Part shown: positions 9,801 to 18,123 of the stretch, one piece after another
Position numbering within the stretch: the first letter of the stretch is position 1
Layout: each line of letters opens with the position of its first letter
NCBI GenBank assembly: GCA_947379865.1
Contig: CANCOY010000002.1
Location: 1 to 64,000 of the forward strand
Length of the DNA stretch: 64,000 bases
Reading direction: 5' to 3'
Origin: Acetobacteraceae bacterium
GTDB taxonomy: Bacteria; Pseudomonadota; Alphaproteobacteria; Zavarziniales; Zavarziniaceae
Translations under genes and position numbers: made by a program
The notes under the pieces: generated by a model
The model's input: only the letters and a program-made list of their open reading frames with translations
What the model was told of the DNA's origin: nothing
Databases searched by the model: none

Positions 9801-10288
9801 CGGCGGGCCAGATCCTCTGCCGCCGCTGTCTGCCCATCGCCCACAAGGCGGCCGAGCGGCCCCTCGCGGTTGCCGCAGAGCAGGATCAGTCCCTCACCGT
9901 GTTTTGCCAGAAGATCGAGATCAACCTGGGGCACCAGGCCGCTCTCTGTCTCCAGATAGGCGTGGGAGGTGAGTGCCATGAGGTTGTTCCAGCCCGTCTG
10001 GTTCTGGGCCAGCAGCAGCATGCGGTCCGGGTCGGGCCGTCGTCCCGGGCGCTTGTCTGCCCCGTCCTGGGTGATGGCCAGCACACAGCCCATGATGGGC
10101 TGCACGCCAGACTTCACCGCCGCCTCGGAAAACTCCAGCGCACCAAACATGTTGCCGGTGTCGGTGATGGCAATGGCGGGCATCTCGGCCGATTTTGCGG
10201 CCTCGACCACGGCCTTCACATGCATCGCCCCCTCAGAGAGCGAATAGGCCGAATGCACCCTCAGGTGGACGAAATCTGCAAATGCCAT
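6821..10288 (-). CDS. dnaE: DNA polymerase III alpha subunit
   Basis: Replicative polymerase. Domains in order over 1155 residues: PHP domain at the N-terminus (HLRVHSAYSLSEGA, AITDTGNMFG), palm and fingers with the catalytic PDFDIDF (D411, D413) and KFDFLGL (D567), a tandem helix-hairpin-helix region (FNFAERMDPRSTNKRQLENL), and a C-terminal OB fold (near 1010-1070, TTKTGNRFAFVQLSDPSG). ATG at 10288 has GGAGGG six bases upstream; starts further out would add 16 residues without similarity. It is of the DnaE1 class. It follows lolD by 84 bp, as in many alphaproteobacteria, and precedes rpsB by 172 bp. Confidence 0.98.
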   Translation of the reverse strand: MAFADFVHLRVHSAYSLSEGAMHVKAVVEAAKSAEMPAIAITDTGNMFGALEFSEAAVKSGVQPIMGCVLAITQDGADKRPGRRPDPDRMLLLAQNQTGWNNLMALTSHAYLETESGLVPQVDLDLLAKHGEGLILLCGNREGPLGRLVGDGQTAAAEDLARRLAAQFPGRFYIELQRHGMPEEEQIEPHLLKIAYDLDLPLVATNDCFFAHEGLYEAHDALLCIAGSTTIGTVQRRRVTPHHRMKSAAEMRALFADLPEAVDNTLVIARRCAVRAMTVKPILPNFPTADGMAEDEALRALAGSGLEQRLKDHVWTADMDEARREEIAGPYRERLAFELDVIVGMKFPGYFLIVADFIQWAKRHDIPVGPGRGSGAGSLVAWSLLITDCDPLRFGLLFERFLNPERVSMPDFDIDFCQDRRDEVITYVQQKYGSDRVAQIITFGKLQARAVLRDVGRVMELPYGQVDRLCKMVPNNPANPVTLAQALDVEPRLREARDAEDVVRKLIDISMKLEGLYRHASTHAAGVVIGDRRLDALVPLYRDPRSTMPVTQYNMKWVEQAGLVKFDFLGLKTLTVLQKALRLLARRGVEVNLEFLPLVDEPTYKLLAKGDTVGVFQLESSGMRDALRKLKPDTFEDIVAMVALYRPGPMDNIPKYIACKHGQEKPDYLHPKLEGVLKETYGVIIYQEQVMQIAQILAGYSLGEADLLRRAMGKKVQAEMDAQRERFVSGAVERGVAKGKAAEIFDLVAKFAGYGFNKSHALAYAIVAYHTAWLKANHPVEFLAASMTLDLGNTDKLNVFRQELDRLKIPLRQPDINRSEAEFAVEIDADGMGAVRYALAAIKTVGRQAVDVMVAERTANGAFKDLFNFAERMDPRSTNKRQLENLARAGAFDALEPNRARTLAAVETLLRHANAAAEERSSSQESLFGGSTPAPRPALPAIPEWNPIDRLKHEFDAVGFYLSAHPIDGYERALRSLGVVRFADVAKRMMQGATRLKLAGTIVSKQERTTKTGNRFAFVQLSDPSGTGEITIFSEVLGTCRELLEVGTAVLVTAEGKLEGEAPRLTASAVEGLDQAAAGAALGVRIFLERPDVAVPTLQSLLAPKRGGRGLVSIVVSTADGASEVEFDLKDGYAIPPPFMAALKSVPGVLDVQER

Positions 10289-10372
10289 GTGGCCCTCCGA
10301 GCGGTGCATGATGGGGCGAGTCGCCGGCCAGGGCAAAGACCCAAGACCTGATCATCCACAGCTATCGGCCAG

Positions 10373-11059
10373 TCAGGGCTCCAGTGGCACCAGCCGGCCG
10401 TCGGCCAGGGTCACCGTGCGGTCCATGCGCCGGGCAAGCTCGGGATTGTGGGTGGCGATCAGGGCCGCCAGCCCCTCCGTGCGGACAAGGCGCATGAGTT
10501 CGTCAAAAACAACGTCAGCCGTGCGCATGTCGAGATTGCCCGTGGGCTCATCCGCCAGCAGCACGGCCGGGGCATTGGCAAGGGCGCGCACAATGGCCAC
10601 CCGCTGCTGTTCTCCGCCAGAAAGCTTTGCCGGGCGATGATCGGTCCGCGCCGAAAGACCGACACGGCCCAGCAGGTCCAGCGCCCGACTGCGGGCAAGC
10701 GCCCTCGGCTGGCCGGCAATGATCTGGGGCAGCATCACATTTTCGAGCGCGTCGAACTCCGGCAGCAGGTGATGAAACTGATAGACAAAGCCAAGGCCAA
10801 GGCGACGGGTGCGGGTGCGCTCGGCCTCGGACATCCCAGAGCAGCGCTGGCCGCCGATTTCCACCTCGCCAGAGTCGGCGGGCTCCAGCAGGCCTGCAAT
10901 ATGCAGCAGGGTGGACTTGCCAGCGCCAGAGGGGGCCACCAGCGCCACGATCTCGCCGCGCCTGACCTCCAGATCGACGCCATTCAATACTTCAAGCCGC
11001 CCGTCCGCCTGGGGGAAACCACGGCGCACATTGGCCAGTCGCAGGGCAACATCATTCAT
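10373..11059 (-). CDS. lolD: Lipoprotein-releasing ABC transporter, ATPase LolD
   Basis: ATPase of the LolCDE machine that extracts outer-membrane lipoproteins from the inner membrane and hands them to LolA. In 228 residues: Walker [10 protein letters not shown] (about 40-48), Q-loop [14 protein letters not shown] signature LSGGEQQR, Walker [13 protein letters not shown] and the H-loop in IATHN. Walker A begins with Ala instead of Gly, an accepted variant. ATG at 11059 overlaps the lolC stop by 8 bp, so translation is coupled. Many alphaproteobacteria carry one fused-type LolC/E permease plus LolD, which matches this two-gene set. Confidence 0.95.
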   Translation of the reverse strand: MNDVALRLANVRRGFPQADGRLEVLNGVDLEVRRGEIVALVAPSGAGKSTLLHIAGLLEPADSGEVEIGGQRCSGMSEAERTRTRRLGLGFVYQFHHLLPEFDALENVMLPQIIAGQPRALARSRALDLLGRVGLSARTDHRPAKLSGGEQQRVAIVRALANAPAVLLADEPTGNLDMRTADVVFDELMRLVRTEGLAALIATHNPELARRMDRTVTLADGRLVPLEP

Positions 11060-12299
11060 AGCGCAGCGCCTCCACCGGATCGAGGCGGGCTGCCCGCCAT
11101 GAGGGATAGAGGGTGGCAAGGAACGACAGCACCAGACCCATGACGACAACCAGAACAACCTCGGACGGCTCCATCACAGCGGGGATCTGGCTGAGGAAAT
11201 AGATCTCGGCAGGAAACAGTTTCGCGCCGGTCATGTGCTGGATGAACTGCCGGATCGACTCGATATTGGCACAAAAGGTAACGCCAATCCCAAAGCCGAC
11301 CAGCGTGCCGATGACACCGATGGAGGCGCCCGCGATCAGGAAGATGCGCATGACCGCCCCCCGGCTGGCCCCCATGGTGCGCAGGATCGCAATGTCACGC
11401 CCCTTGTCCTTCACCAGCATGATCAGGCTGGAAATGATGTTGAAGGCAGCAACCAGAATGATCAGCGTCAGGATGAGGAACATCACGTTTCGTTCCACCT
11501 GGATCGCGCCAAAGAAGCTGGCGTTCATCTGTTGCCAGTCGGTGATCCGCGCCTCTGGCCCCACCACCTGCTGAATGGGCAGGCGCCATTCCCAGATCCG
11601 GTTTGGCTGGTCCACCCGAATGTCGATGGCGGCCGCCGTCTTCCCCGTGCGGAAGAACACCTGCGCCGCCTCAAGCGGCACAAAGATGAAGCTGGAATCA
11701 TATTCATACATGCCGATCTCGAAGGTGCCGACAATGCGCAGCGCCTTTGATCGGGGCATGGTGCCAAAGGCCGTCGCCGTGCCCTGGGGCGACAGAACGA
11801 CAATGGAATCGCCTACCTCAAGCCCCAGATTGCGGGCAAGACGCGAGCCGACTATGGCCACATCAGTGCCGGTAAAGTCAGCCAGGGTTCCGCCGGCAAT
11901 CGAGTTGGCGACGGTTGGCTGATGTGCCAGATCAGCGGCTGTAATGCCCCTGATCATGGCCCCGGCGGCACGGTTATTGCCCGTTGACAGGACCTGGCCC
12001 TCGATCACGGGCGCGGCGTCGATGACACCGGGAACCGCCTTGAGGCGGGCCGCCAGCCCCTCGTAATCAACGATCCGCCCCTCGATCGTCTGCACCGTCA
12101 TGTGCCCGTTGAGGCCAAGAATGCGCGACAGCAGTTCGATCCGGAAACCGTTCATCACCGCCATGACGATGATGAGTGTGGCCACACCAAGCCCGATTCC
12201 CATCAACGAGAAGCCGGCGATGACGGAAATGAAGCCTTCCTGGCGGCGCGCGCGCAGATAGCGCCCAGCAACCATCCATTCGAGGCGACCGAAGATCAT
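11052..12299 (-). CDS. lolC: Lipoprotein-releasing ABC transporter permease LolC/LolE
   Basis: Inner-membrane permease for lipoprotein release. The 415 residues have the MacB-like layout: a first helix (about 20-48, ending NGFRIELL), a large periplasmic domain (about 50-270), and three C-terminal helices ([29 protein letters not shown] and the last near 375-395). The C-terminal [22 protein letters not shown] is the LolC/E signature. ATG at 12299 has GGAAAGGG upstream. Only one permease gene is present, so a homodimer with LolD is likely, as proposed for LolF-type systems in alphaproteobacteria. It lies 46 bp after proS. Confidence 0.94.
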   Translation of the reverse strand: MIFGRLEWMVAGRYLRARRQEGFISVIAGFSLMGIGLGVATLIIVMAVMNGFRIELLSRILGLNGHMTVQTIEGRIVDYEGLAARLKAVPGVIDAAPVIEGQVLSTGNNRAAGAMIRGITAADLAHQPTVANSIAGGTLADFTGTDVAIVGSRLARNLGLEVGDSIVVLSPQGTATAFGTMPRSKALRIVGTFEIGMYEYDSSFIFVPLEAAQVFFRTGKTAAAIDIRVDQPNRIWEWRLPIQQVVGPEARITDWQQMNASFFGAIQVERNVMFLILTLIILVAAFNIISSLIMLVKDKGRDIAILRTMGASRGAVMRIFLIAGASIGVIGTLVGFGIGVTFCANIESIRQFIQHMTGAKLFPAEIYFLSQIPAVMEPSEVVLVVVMGLVLSFLATLYPSWRAARLDPVEALRYE

Positions 12300-12345
12300 G
12301 ATGGCCCTTTCCGGGGCTAGGGTTGGTGCCGGGGCTGTGGCAGTG

Positions 12346-13674
12346 TCAGGACTGGGTCAGGCGGGCAAAGAGATCGTCGGCTGAGAGTTCCTCGCGCACG
12401 CCGGTCCGCCGGTTCTTCAACTCGACCACGCCCTTTTCCACGCCACGCGGACCGATGCTGACATGCCAGGGCAGGCCAATCAGGTCCATGGTGGCGAACT
12501 TGGCCCCGGCCCGCTCGTCGGTATCGTCATAGAGGACCTCGACGCCAGCGGCACCCAGACGGGCATAAAGCGCCTCGCAGGCCTCGGTTACCCGGGCATC
12601 ATTGGGCTTCAGGTTGATCAGACCAACCTTGAAGGGGGCCACGGCGTCGGGCCAGATGATGCCGTGCTCGTCATGGCTCGCCTCAATGATCGCCCCCACC
12701 AGGCGCGAAACGCCAATGCCATAGGAGCCCATTTCGATGGGCACCAACTCACCATTGGGGGCAGCCACGGTGGCGCCCAAGGCTGCTGAATACTTGGTGC
12801 CAAAATAAAAGATGTGTCCCACCTCGATGCCACGGGCCGAGATCCGGTCGGCCTCGGGCACGTCACGCTCGAAACGCACCACATCGTGCTTTTCATCCGT
12901 GGCCGCATAAAGCGACGTCCAGCGCTGGATGGTGGGCTCAAGGTCCCCCTCGAAATCGATGTCGAGTCCAAGGGCATCAAGTTCGATCAGGTCGCGATGG
13001 CAGAACACGGCGCTCTCGCCGGTTTCAGCCAGGATGATGAACTCGTGGCTCATGTCGCCGCCGATGGGGCCGGTATCGGCCTCCATGGGAATGGCTTTCA
13101 GACCCAGGCGCTCGAAGGTGCGCAGATAGGCAACGAACATCTTCTGATAGGCGCGGCGGGCACCTGCCTTGTCGATGTCGAAGGAATAGGCATCCTTCAT
13201 CAGGAATTCGCGTCCGCGCATCACGCCAAAGCGTGGCCGCACCTCGTCCCGGAACTTCCACTGGATGTGATAGAGGTTGCGGGGCAGATCCCGGTAGGAC
13301 TTGATCGTGCCGCGCACGATGTCGGTGATCAGTTCTTCGTTGGTGGGGCCATAGAGCATCTCGCGCTCGTGGCGGTCGGTGATGCGCAGCATCTCCTTGC
13401 CATAGTCGTCATAGCGACCGCTTTCGCGCCACAGTTCTGCCGGCTGGATGGTCGGCATCAGGAGTTCCTGCGCCCCTGCCCGGTCCTGCTCTTCACGCAC
13501 GACGCGCTCGATATTGCGCAATACCCGCAAGCCCAGCGGCAGCCAGGAATAGATCCCCGCCGACGACTGGCGCACCAGGCCGGCGCGCAGCATCAGGCGA
13601 TGGGAGACAATCTGCGCTTCACTGGGGGTTTCACGCAGAACGGGAAGGAAATAGCGGGAAAGGCGCATGGACAT
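12346..13674 (-). CDS. proS: Prolyl-tRNA synthetase, short alphaproteobacterial form
   Basis: Charges tRNA-Pro. Class II synthetase core with motif 2 [20 protein letters not shown] (about 145-164), motif 3 [14 protein letters not shown] (about 330), and a C-terminal anticodon-binding domain ([19 protein letters not shown]). At 442 residues it lacks the long INS editing insert of the 570-residue E. coli enzyme, as in other alphaproteobacteria and mitochondria, so proofreading of Ala-tRNA-Pro would need a separate protein. Two ATGs two codons apart (13674, 13668) are possible. A good promoter (13696-13724) places transcription only about 15 bases upstream. It heads the proS-lolC-lolD-dnaE run. 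Confidence 0.97.
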   Translation of the reverse strand: MSMRLSRYFLPVLRETPSEAQIVSHRLMLRAGLVRQSSAGIYSWLPLGLRVLRNIERVVREEQDRAGAQELLMPTIQPAELWRESGRYDDYGKEMLRITDRHEREMLYGPTNEELITDIVRGTIKSYRDLPRNLYHIQWKFRDEVRPRFGVMRGREFLMKDAYSFDIDKAGARRAYQKMFVAYLRTFERLGLKAIPMEADTGPIGGDMSHEFIILAETGESAVFCHRDLIELDALGLDIDFEGDLEPTIQRWTSLYAATDEKHDVVRFERDVPEADRISARGIEVGHIFYFGTKYSAALGATVAAPNGELVPIEMGSYGIGVSRLVGAIIEASHDEHGIIWPDAVAPFKVGLINLKPNDARVTEACEALYARLGAAGVEVLYDDTDERAGAKFATMDLIGLPWHVSIGPRGVEKGVVELKNRRTGVREELSADDLFARLTQS

Positions 13675-13695
13675 CCACTGGTCTGAGGTCGGCGA

Positions 13696-13724
13696 ACTCT
13701 AGGGGGTGCGCCCCGCCCGCGCAA
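13696..13724 (-). promoter_or_regulatory. Candidate proS promoter
   Basis: On the minus strand: -35 TTGCGC (13724-13719), a 17-bp spacer, -10 TAGAGT (13701-13696) preceded by C. Transcription near 13689 would leave a 15-base leader before the proS ATG at 13674. The same CTAG-containing -10 form recurs at other transcription units of this window. Confidence 0.55.
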
Positions 13725-13747
13725 CGCCGGGTCAGGCGGATCAACGC

Positions 13748-14182
13748 TTAACGCGACAGGGCCTTCTCGCAGGCATAGATCACCTGCTGCTGGTCCGCCC
13801 CTGTCAAAGGCTGGCCGTTGAAATAGGCCTGGCCATCGCGAATCTCGACCGTTCCGATGTCTGCCTTGCCCTCAAGCCCGGTGATGCTGGTGAGGCCAAG
13901 ATTGGCCAAGGTGTCGATCTGGATCGGGATATTGAAGTTCTTTGGCACCTTGATGGCCGGCGCGCCACCAAGATCGGCTGGCACCACACCATCTTCGCCC
14001 GGCTTGTATTCCACATCGGCACTGGGCACGTGCTTTGTCAGGCGCACGCACGACTCAGCAGACACGACCACCGTGGAGGTCGTGCGTGTCGTGGTGGTGA
14101 CCGTGGTTCCGGCAAGCGCTGGAGCGACGGCAAGGGCCACACTCATGAACAAAGATGCGGCGAAGATGCATTTATTACGCAT
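13748..14182 (-). CDS. Exported hypothetical protein with threonine-rich N-terminus
   Basis: No family recognised. The 144 residues start with a clear signal peptide: MRNKCIF, a hydrophobic core, then ALA cleavage near residue 24. The mature N-terminus is a low-complexity stretch, TTVTTTTRTTSTVVV, followed by a compact domain with two cysteines (SAESCVRL near 43, IYACEKAL near 138) that could form a disulphide in the periplasm. The segment GKADIGTVEIRDGQAYFNGQ looks like a beta-strand repeat. ATG at 14182 is chosen because it opens the signal peptide; the longer in-frame reading adds 39 unlikely residues. It is a single gene reading toward proS and has a 395-bp upstream gap that carries a probable small RNA on the other strand. 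Confidence 0.8.
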   Translation of the reverse strand: MRNKCIFAASLFMSVALAVAPALAGTTVTTTTRTTSTVVVSAESCVRLTKHVPSADVEYKPGEDGVVPADLGGAPAIKVPKNFNIPIQIDTLANLGLTSITGLEGKADIGTVEIRDGQAYFNGQPLTGADQQQVIYACEKALSR

Positions 14183-14335
14183 GGACAAAGTCCGCCTGTC
14201 AGATGGTGCCGAGGAGGCCATTCTACAGGATTCATGGCGCCTCGCCCAACCTTGCTGCCAAACGCATTTGCCCACCCACAGTGCACATTCAGCAGGCATA
14301 ATGATCTTGTTTTAGGCATAAACGCGTTTTTCGTG
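14183..14335. other. Non-coding stretch upstream of the exported protein gene
   Basis: No gene is seen. The segment between the exported protein start and the proposed small RNA promoter should hold the minus-strand promoter of the exported protein, but no clear -35/-10 pair was found. The stretch 14291-14340 is AT-richer than its surroundings. Confidence 0.5.
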
Positions 14336-14364
14336 TTTACAGGCTTCAGAAGTTTGGCTAGCGT
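14336..14364 (+). promoter_or_regulatory. Candidate promoter of the plus-strand small RNA
   Basis: TTTACA (14336-14341), a 17-bp spacer and TAGCGT (14359-14364), preceded by C to give CTAG. The -35 matches five of six positions of TTGACA. No plus-strand gene follows, only the structured stretch and terminator to 14515. Confidence 0.5.
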
Positions 14365-14370
14365 GGGTTC

Positions 14371-14515
14371 ACCAAAAGAGACCTGCAGATCTGATCTGCA
14401 AGGCCCGGGTTTAGGGAGGAAACGTCATCAAGGGCCGCGCGGGCTTATGCGCACAAAAAGGCCGCTGATTGGCGACAGCATAGAGAACCTAAGAGGCCCG
14501 GAAGGGCCTTTTTTG
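14371..14515 (+). ncRNA. Candidate small RNA with its own promoter and terminator
   Basis: About 145 bases on the plus strand between two minus-strand genes, with a promoter-like pair just upstream and a strong intrinsic terminator at its end, so a transcript is expected where no protein gene exists. Structure seen: a hairpin TGCAGAT-CTG-ATCTGCA (14384-14400) extended by CC and GG around one bulge, a purine-rich loop GGGAGGAAAC (about 14415-14424) that resembles a ribosome binding site, and a terminator stem. GGTTC (14366-14370, at or just before the start) can pair with GAACC (14485-14489), which would close the molecule. It does not show the layout of 6S, 4.5S, tmRNA or RNase P RNA as far as I can judge. 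Exact 5' end is inferred. Confidence 0.5.
14494..14514 (+). terminator. Intrinsic terminator of the small RNA
   Basis: AGGCCC-GGAA-GGGCCT: a 6-bp GC-rich stem with a GGAA tetraloop, immediately followed by six T on the plus strand. This is the clearest Rho-independent terminator in the window, and no annotated plus-strand gene ends here. Confidence 0.85.
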
Positions 14516-14577
14516 TTGTCTGAACAAGCCCTTAGCCCAACCCTGCTTCCTTGGGCACACAGGGTTGGTGAAGTTCC

Positions 14578-14838
14578 TCAGGGCCGGCTTACATACTCCC
14601 GGTAGCCAAGCAGGTCGTATTGCACGACCACGACAAACATCACCAGCAACACCAGCGTGATTCCCGTGGTCACCAGGGCCTTCAGCCCCAGCCTCGGCCG
14701 GATCGGCGCGCTTGTGGCGTGGCCAAGCTCTGCCGCCTCGCCAACGTCACCCGGGGTGCGCACACCCCAGGGCAATACGGTGAAGAACACCAACCACCAG
14801 CTGATGGCGAAAAAGATCGCTGCGCCTGACCAGGTCAT
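14578..14838 (-). CDS. DUF1467 family membrane protein
   Basis: Small inner-membrane protein of unknown function, found in alphaproteobacteria usually next to RNase J and proS. The 86 residues have two membrane helices: about 5-25 (IFFAISWWLVFFTVLPWGV) and about 53-72 (TTGITLVLLVMFVVVV), joined by an acidic loop GDVGEAAELGH. WWLVFFTVLPWGVR is the family hallmark. ATG at 14838 has AGGAGAAGAGG just upstream and overlaps the rnj stop in the four-base ATGA, so it is translationally coupled to RNase J. The link to RNase J is positional only; no activity is known. Confidence 0.88.
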   Translation of the reverse strand: MTWSGAAIFFAISWWLVFFTVLPWGVRTPGDVGEAAELGHATSAPIRPRLGLKALVTTGITLVLLVMFVVVVQYDLLGYREYVSRP

Positions 14839-16568
14839 GCCTCTTCTCCTTTTTTTCGCGCACCGCTGAGGGCAAGACGCGCGCCGGCCACGGGCAGGCG
14901 CATGATATGCACATGGCAGACAGGCTTCTTGCCCGTCAGGCTGCTGGCCACGCGCCTCGCCGCGCGGCGCACCGCTTCATCAATGGCATCATCCTTGGCC
15001 CGGCTGCGCCCATCGAGCTTGCCAACTGCAACCTCAATGGCTTCCGCGATCGACTCGACGAGAATTTTCTCGTCCTCCAGCACGGGCATGCCCGCGGCGG
15101 TCACACGCGGCGGCACCGCCAGCCGGCCACTGTCATCGACCACCACGGCAAGCGACAACTGGCCATTGAAGGCGAGCTTGCGGCGCTCAACCACCCCACG
15201 ATCATCCTCTGGCACCAGCCGTGTGCCATCCAGAACAAGACGGCCGGATTTCACCCGGTCGACGATCTCGGGCCGCCCCGGCGCCAGACGCAGCACATCG
15301 CCATTGGTGATGACCGGCGCCTCGGCGATGCCAAGGCTGCGTGCAAGGCGGGCATGTTCCGCCAAATGGCGCGCCTCGCCATGCACCGGCACGGAAATGT
15401 GTGGGCGCACCCAGCGATACATGTCTGCCAGTTCATCCCGATTGGGATGACCCGAGACGTGAACGAAATGGCTCTTCTCGGTGATCAGGTCCACGCCTGC
15501 TGCGGCAAGCTGGTTCTGCACCGCCGCAATGGGCCGCTCGTTCCCCGGGATCATCTTCGAGGAGAACACCACAGTATCCCCCCGCCCAAAGGAAATGTGC
15601 GGATGGTTGCCAGAGGCGATGCGTGCCATGGCGCCGCGCGGCTCCCCCTGGCTTCCTGTAACCAGATAGAGCACTTTTTCCGGTGGCAGCCAGCCTGCCT
15701 CGTCTTCATTCAGGATGCGGGCAAGCCCCTGCAGATAGCCGGTTTCCCGCGCGGCAGAAACGATACGGCGCATGGAACGGCCAACCAGGACAAGGTGGCG
15801 GTCATGGGCCTCCGCCACTTCGGCAATGGTGGCAAGGCGCGACACGTTCGAGGCAAAGGTGGTGATGGCGACGCGGCCCCGCATCTTGCCAACCAATTCC
15901 ATCAGGCTGGTGCGCACACCCGCCTCGGATCCGGACCGCCCCGGGCTGAAGACATTGGTCGAATCACAGACCATGGCCAGCACGCCCTCATCGCCAGCGC
16001 GCGTCAGCGCAGCAATGTCGGTGACGTCGCCAAGGGTGGGCGTGGGATCAATCTTCCAGTCACCCGTGTGCATCACAAGGCCAAGCGGCGTGCGGATAGC
16101 CACGGCATTGGGCTCAAGGATCGAATGGGTGAGCGTGATATAGGTCATCTCGAACGGACCAAGCTTGATCGTGCCACCAAGGGGCACAACGTGAAGCTCA
16201 ACCTTGTCCGTCAGTTCCAGTTCGTCGAGCTTGCGCCGCACCAGCGCCGCCGTGAACGGCGTTGCATAGATGGGACACTGCAGCTGTGGCCAAAGATGGG
16301 CCACCGCCCCGATATGATCCTCATGGGCATGGGTCAGCACCAGGCCAAGCAGATCCTTGCGCCGCTCAACGATGAAGGCCGGATCGGGCATCACGAGATC
16401 AATGCCCGGCAGATGCTCGTCCGCGAAGCTGACACCGAGGTCGAGCATGACCCAGGCCCCGTCGTGACCGTATAAATTCAGGTTCATGCCGATCTCGCCC
16501 GCGCCCCCCAGGGGCACGAACAGGAGTTCGTCAGCCCCCGGCCAGTCGGAACGCCGGTTTCTGGACAT
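14835..16568 (-). CDS. rnj: Ribonuclease J (metallo-beta-lactamase fold)
   Basis: RNA-degrading and rRNA-processing enzyme with 5'-to-3' exonuclease and endonuclease activity in homologues. The 577 residues show a beta-lactamase domain with the zinc motif HAHEDH (H80, H82, D84, H85), THSILEPNAV and HTGDWKIDPTP further on, then a beta-CASP domain (CDSTNVFSPGRSGSE, FASNVSRL, GSQGEPRGAMARI) with the closing HVSGHPNRDEL and PVHGEARHL histidines. The C-terminal domain ends in a lysine-rich tail. ATG at 16568 lies 3 bp after coaX. Alphaproteobacteria commonly have RNase J beside RNase E, unlike enterobacteria. Confidence 0.95.
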   Translation of the reverse strand: MSRNRRSDWPGADELLFVPLGGAGEIGMNLNLYGHDGAWVMLDLGVSFADEHLPGIDLVMPDPAFIVERRKDLLGLVLTHAHEDHIGAVAHLWPQLQCPIYATPFTAALVRRKLDELELTDKVELHVVPLGGTIKLGPFEMTYITLTHSILEPNAVAIRTPLGLVMHTGDWKIDPTPTLGDVTDIAALTRAGDEGVLAMVCDSTNVFSPGRSGSEAGVRTSLMELVGKMRGRVAITTFASNVSRLATIAEVAEAHDRHLVLVGRSMRRIVSAARETGYLQGLARILNEDEAGWLPPEKVLYLVTGSQGEPRGAMARIASGNHPHISFGRGDTVVFSSKMIPGNERPIAAVQNQLAAAGVDLITEKSHFVHVSGHPNRDELADMYRWVRPHISVPVHGEARHLAEHARLARSLGIAEAPVITNGDVLRLAPGRPEIVDRVKSGRLVLDGTRLVPEDDRGVVERRKLAFNGQLSLAVVVDDSGRLAVPPRVTAAGMPVLEDEKILVESIAEAIEVAVGKLDGRSRAKDDAIDEAVRRAARRVASSLTGKKPVCHVHIMRLPVAGARLALSGARKKGEEA

Positions 16569-16571
16569 GCT

Positions 16572-17339
16572 TCAGATTCCTCGGCTGCGGCGATGGATCT
16601 CGCGCAGACCTCTCATTGTTATATCAGGCGCGATCTGCCCGATGACATCTGTTGCGGTCTCAAAGACCGGAGCAAGCCCGCCGGTTGAAATCACCTTCAT
16701 GGGCTTGCCGAATTCCTCGCCGATGCGCCGCACCAGTCCCTCGATAAGGCCCACATAGCCCCAGAAGATCCCGGAGTGCATGCAGGCAATCGTATTGGTG
16801 CCAATGATCTGCTGCGGCCGCTCCACCACCACACGGGGCAGCAGGGCGGTGGCATTCACCAGTGCCTCAACCGAAAGGTTGATGCCCGGCGCAATCACGC
16901 CACCACAATAGCTGCCTTCTTCATCAACCACATCAAAGGTCGTGGCAGTTCCGAAATCGACAATGATCAGCGGCTCTCCCGGATAGATCAGACTGCCCCC
17001 CACCGTATTGCAGATACGGTCGGCGCCCGCCCCATCGCCCTTGACCTTGATGCCGTAAACGACGCCGGGTTCACCCAGCACCAGCGGCTCACAATTGAAA
17101 TAGCGGGTGCAAAGGCGGCGCAGGTTGAAGATGGCCGAAGGCACCACGCTGCCAATGATGGCGTCGGTGATCGACGCCGGGTCGATCCCCTCTATTCCCA
17201 TCAGCTGGTAAAGCCAAACCGCATGTTCGTCGCCGGTCCGCATGGCAGACGTATGCTGACGCCACTCGCCGACGATGCGATCCCCGTCGAACACGGCGAA
17301 TTTCACATTGGTGTTGTTGGCATTGATTGCAAGCAGCAT
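16572..17339 (-). CDS. coaX: Type III pantothenate kinase
   Basis: First step of coenzyme A synthesis. The CoaX type is not feedback-inhibited by CoA and needs a monovalent cation in homologues. The 255 residues show the ASKHA phosphate-1 motif AINANNTNVKFAVFDG (about 4-19; the usual IDxGNT is here INANNT, a variant with Asn in place of the first Asp), GADRICNTVGG (about 103-113), the catalytic DFGTATTFDVV (about 125-135) and GGVIAPGINLS. The Asn for Asp change at the first motif is also seen in alphaproteobacterial CoaX. ATG at 17339 is 12 bp after the birA stop. Confidence 0.94.
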   Translation of the reverse strand: MLLAINANNTNVKFAVFDGDRIVGEWRQHTSAMRTGDEHAVWLYQLMGIEGIDPASITDAIIGSVVPSAIFNLRRLCTRYFNCEPLVLGEPGVVYGIKVKGDGAGADRICNTVGGSLIYPGEPLIIVDFGTATTFDVVDEEGSYCGGVIAPGINLSVEALVNATALLPRVVVERPQQIIGTNTIACMHSGIFWGYVGLIEGLVRRIGEEFGKPMKVISTGGLAPVFETATDVIGQIAPDITMRGLREIHRRSRGI

Positions 17340-17351
17340 GGCCCAGTCCTT

Positions 17352-18122
17352 TCAGGCGGGCAGGAATACGTCCCCGGCGGTAATGGCCCGCCGGCTTCCA
17401 TCAGCGAGGATGAGCGATAGCGTACCATCGGGCCCAAGCCCATCGAAGGTTCCCTCGATCGTCTCGTTTGCAAGGCGGACCGTTACCGGGCCGCCAAGGC
17501 CAGCCGCCCGCGCCAACCAGACATCGCGCGCCGGCCCAAAGCCGTCGCACTCCCACCTGGCAAGCCATGAGGCCAGCCGCTCCGCCAGCACGGCCAGCAC
17601 GGCCTCAGGCGTGGCGCCGGCACCAACATGGGCGGCGGGCCGCTCAACGTCATCGGGATGATGGGCCAGATTGATACCAATGCCGACCACCAGCCAGGCA
17701 AGCCCGGTTGGCCCGCCCCCTGCACTCTCCAGCAGGATGCCCGATACCTTTGCGCCGTCCAGCAGCACGTCGTTCGGCCATTTATAGGCCAGGGTTGACC
17801 CTGCCGGGCGGAACCGGTCGAGCGTCTCACCCACTGCAAGCGCCGAAAGAAACGAAATCTGGGCGGCTTCGGACGCCGGTTTGCTGGGGCGCAGAAGGAA
17901 CGAGACAAACAGATTGCCCGGCTCGCTTACCCAGGAACGACCACGCCGCCCGCGCCCTGCCGTCTGGCGCCGTGCCCATACCACTGTGCCGTGCGGCGCG
18001 CCGCCCGTTGCCAGCCGGCGCGCTTCCTCGTTTGTGGAGTCGATCTCGTCATGGGCCCTGAGCGAGAAACCGGGCGGAAGCATCAGTCCGCCAGTGGCAG
18101 AGGCGCCCTCGGCCCCGGCCAT
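17352..18122 (-). CDS. birA: Biotin--[acetyl-CoA-carboxylase] ligase
   Basis: Activates biotin with ATP and attaches it to the biotin carboxyl carrier protein. In 256 residues: EIDSTNEEARRL (about 26-37), ARRQTAGRGRRGRSW (the biotinyl-AMP loop, about 50-64), YKWPNDVLLDGAKVSGIL (about 112-129) and VVGIGINLAH. There is no N-terminal helix-turn-helix, so unlike E. coli BirA it should not act as a repressor. A small C-terminal SH3-like domain follows (GTFDGLGPDGTLSL). ATG at 18122 starts 1 bp after the nuoN stop; Met 14 is an alternative. It continues the nuo transcript. Confidence 0.94.
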   Translation of the reverse strand: MAGAEGASATGGLMLPPGFSLRAHDEIDSTNEEARRLATGGAPHGTVVWARRQTAGRGRRGRSWVSEPGNLFVSFLLRPSKPASEAAQISFLSALAVGETLDRFRPAGSTLAYKWPNDVLLDGAKVSGILLESAGGGPTGLAWLVVGIGINLAHHPDDVERPAAHVGAGATPEAVLAVLAERLASWLARWECDGFGPARDVWLARAAGLGGPVTVRLANETIEGTFDGLGPDGTLSLILADGSRRAITAGDVFLPA

Positions 18123-18123
18123 C

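Noticed and set aside
14338..14515. 6S RNA as identity of the plus-strand small RNA
   Set aside because: Length would fit, but the long rod with a central open bubble cannot be drawn; instead a separate hairpin and a terminator are seen.
14446..14605. A small open frame starting with ATG inside the small RNA region
   Set aside because: It runs through the terminator and into the DUF1467 gene on the opposite strand, and lacks a ribosome binding site at proper distance.
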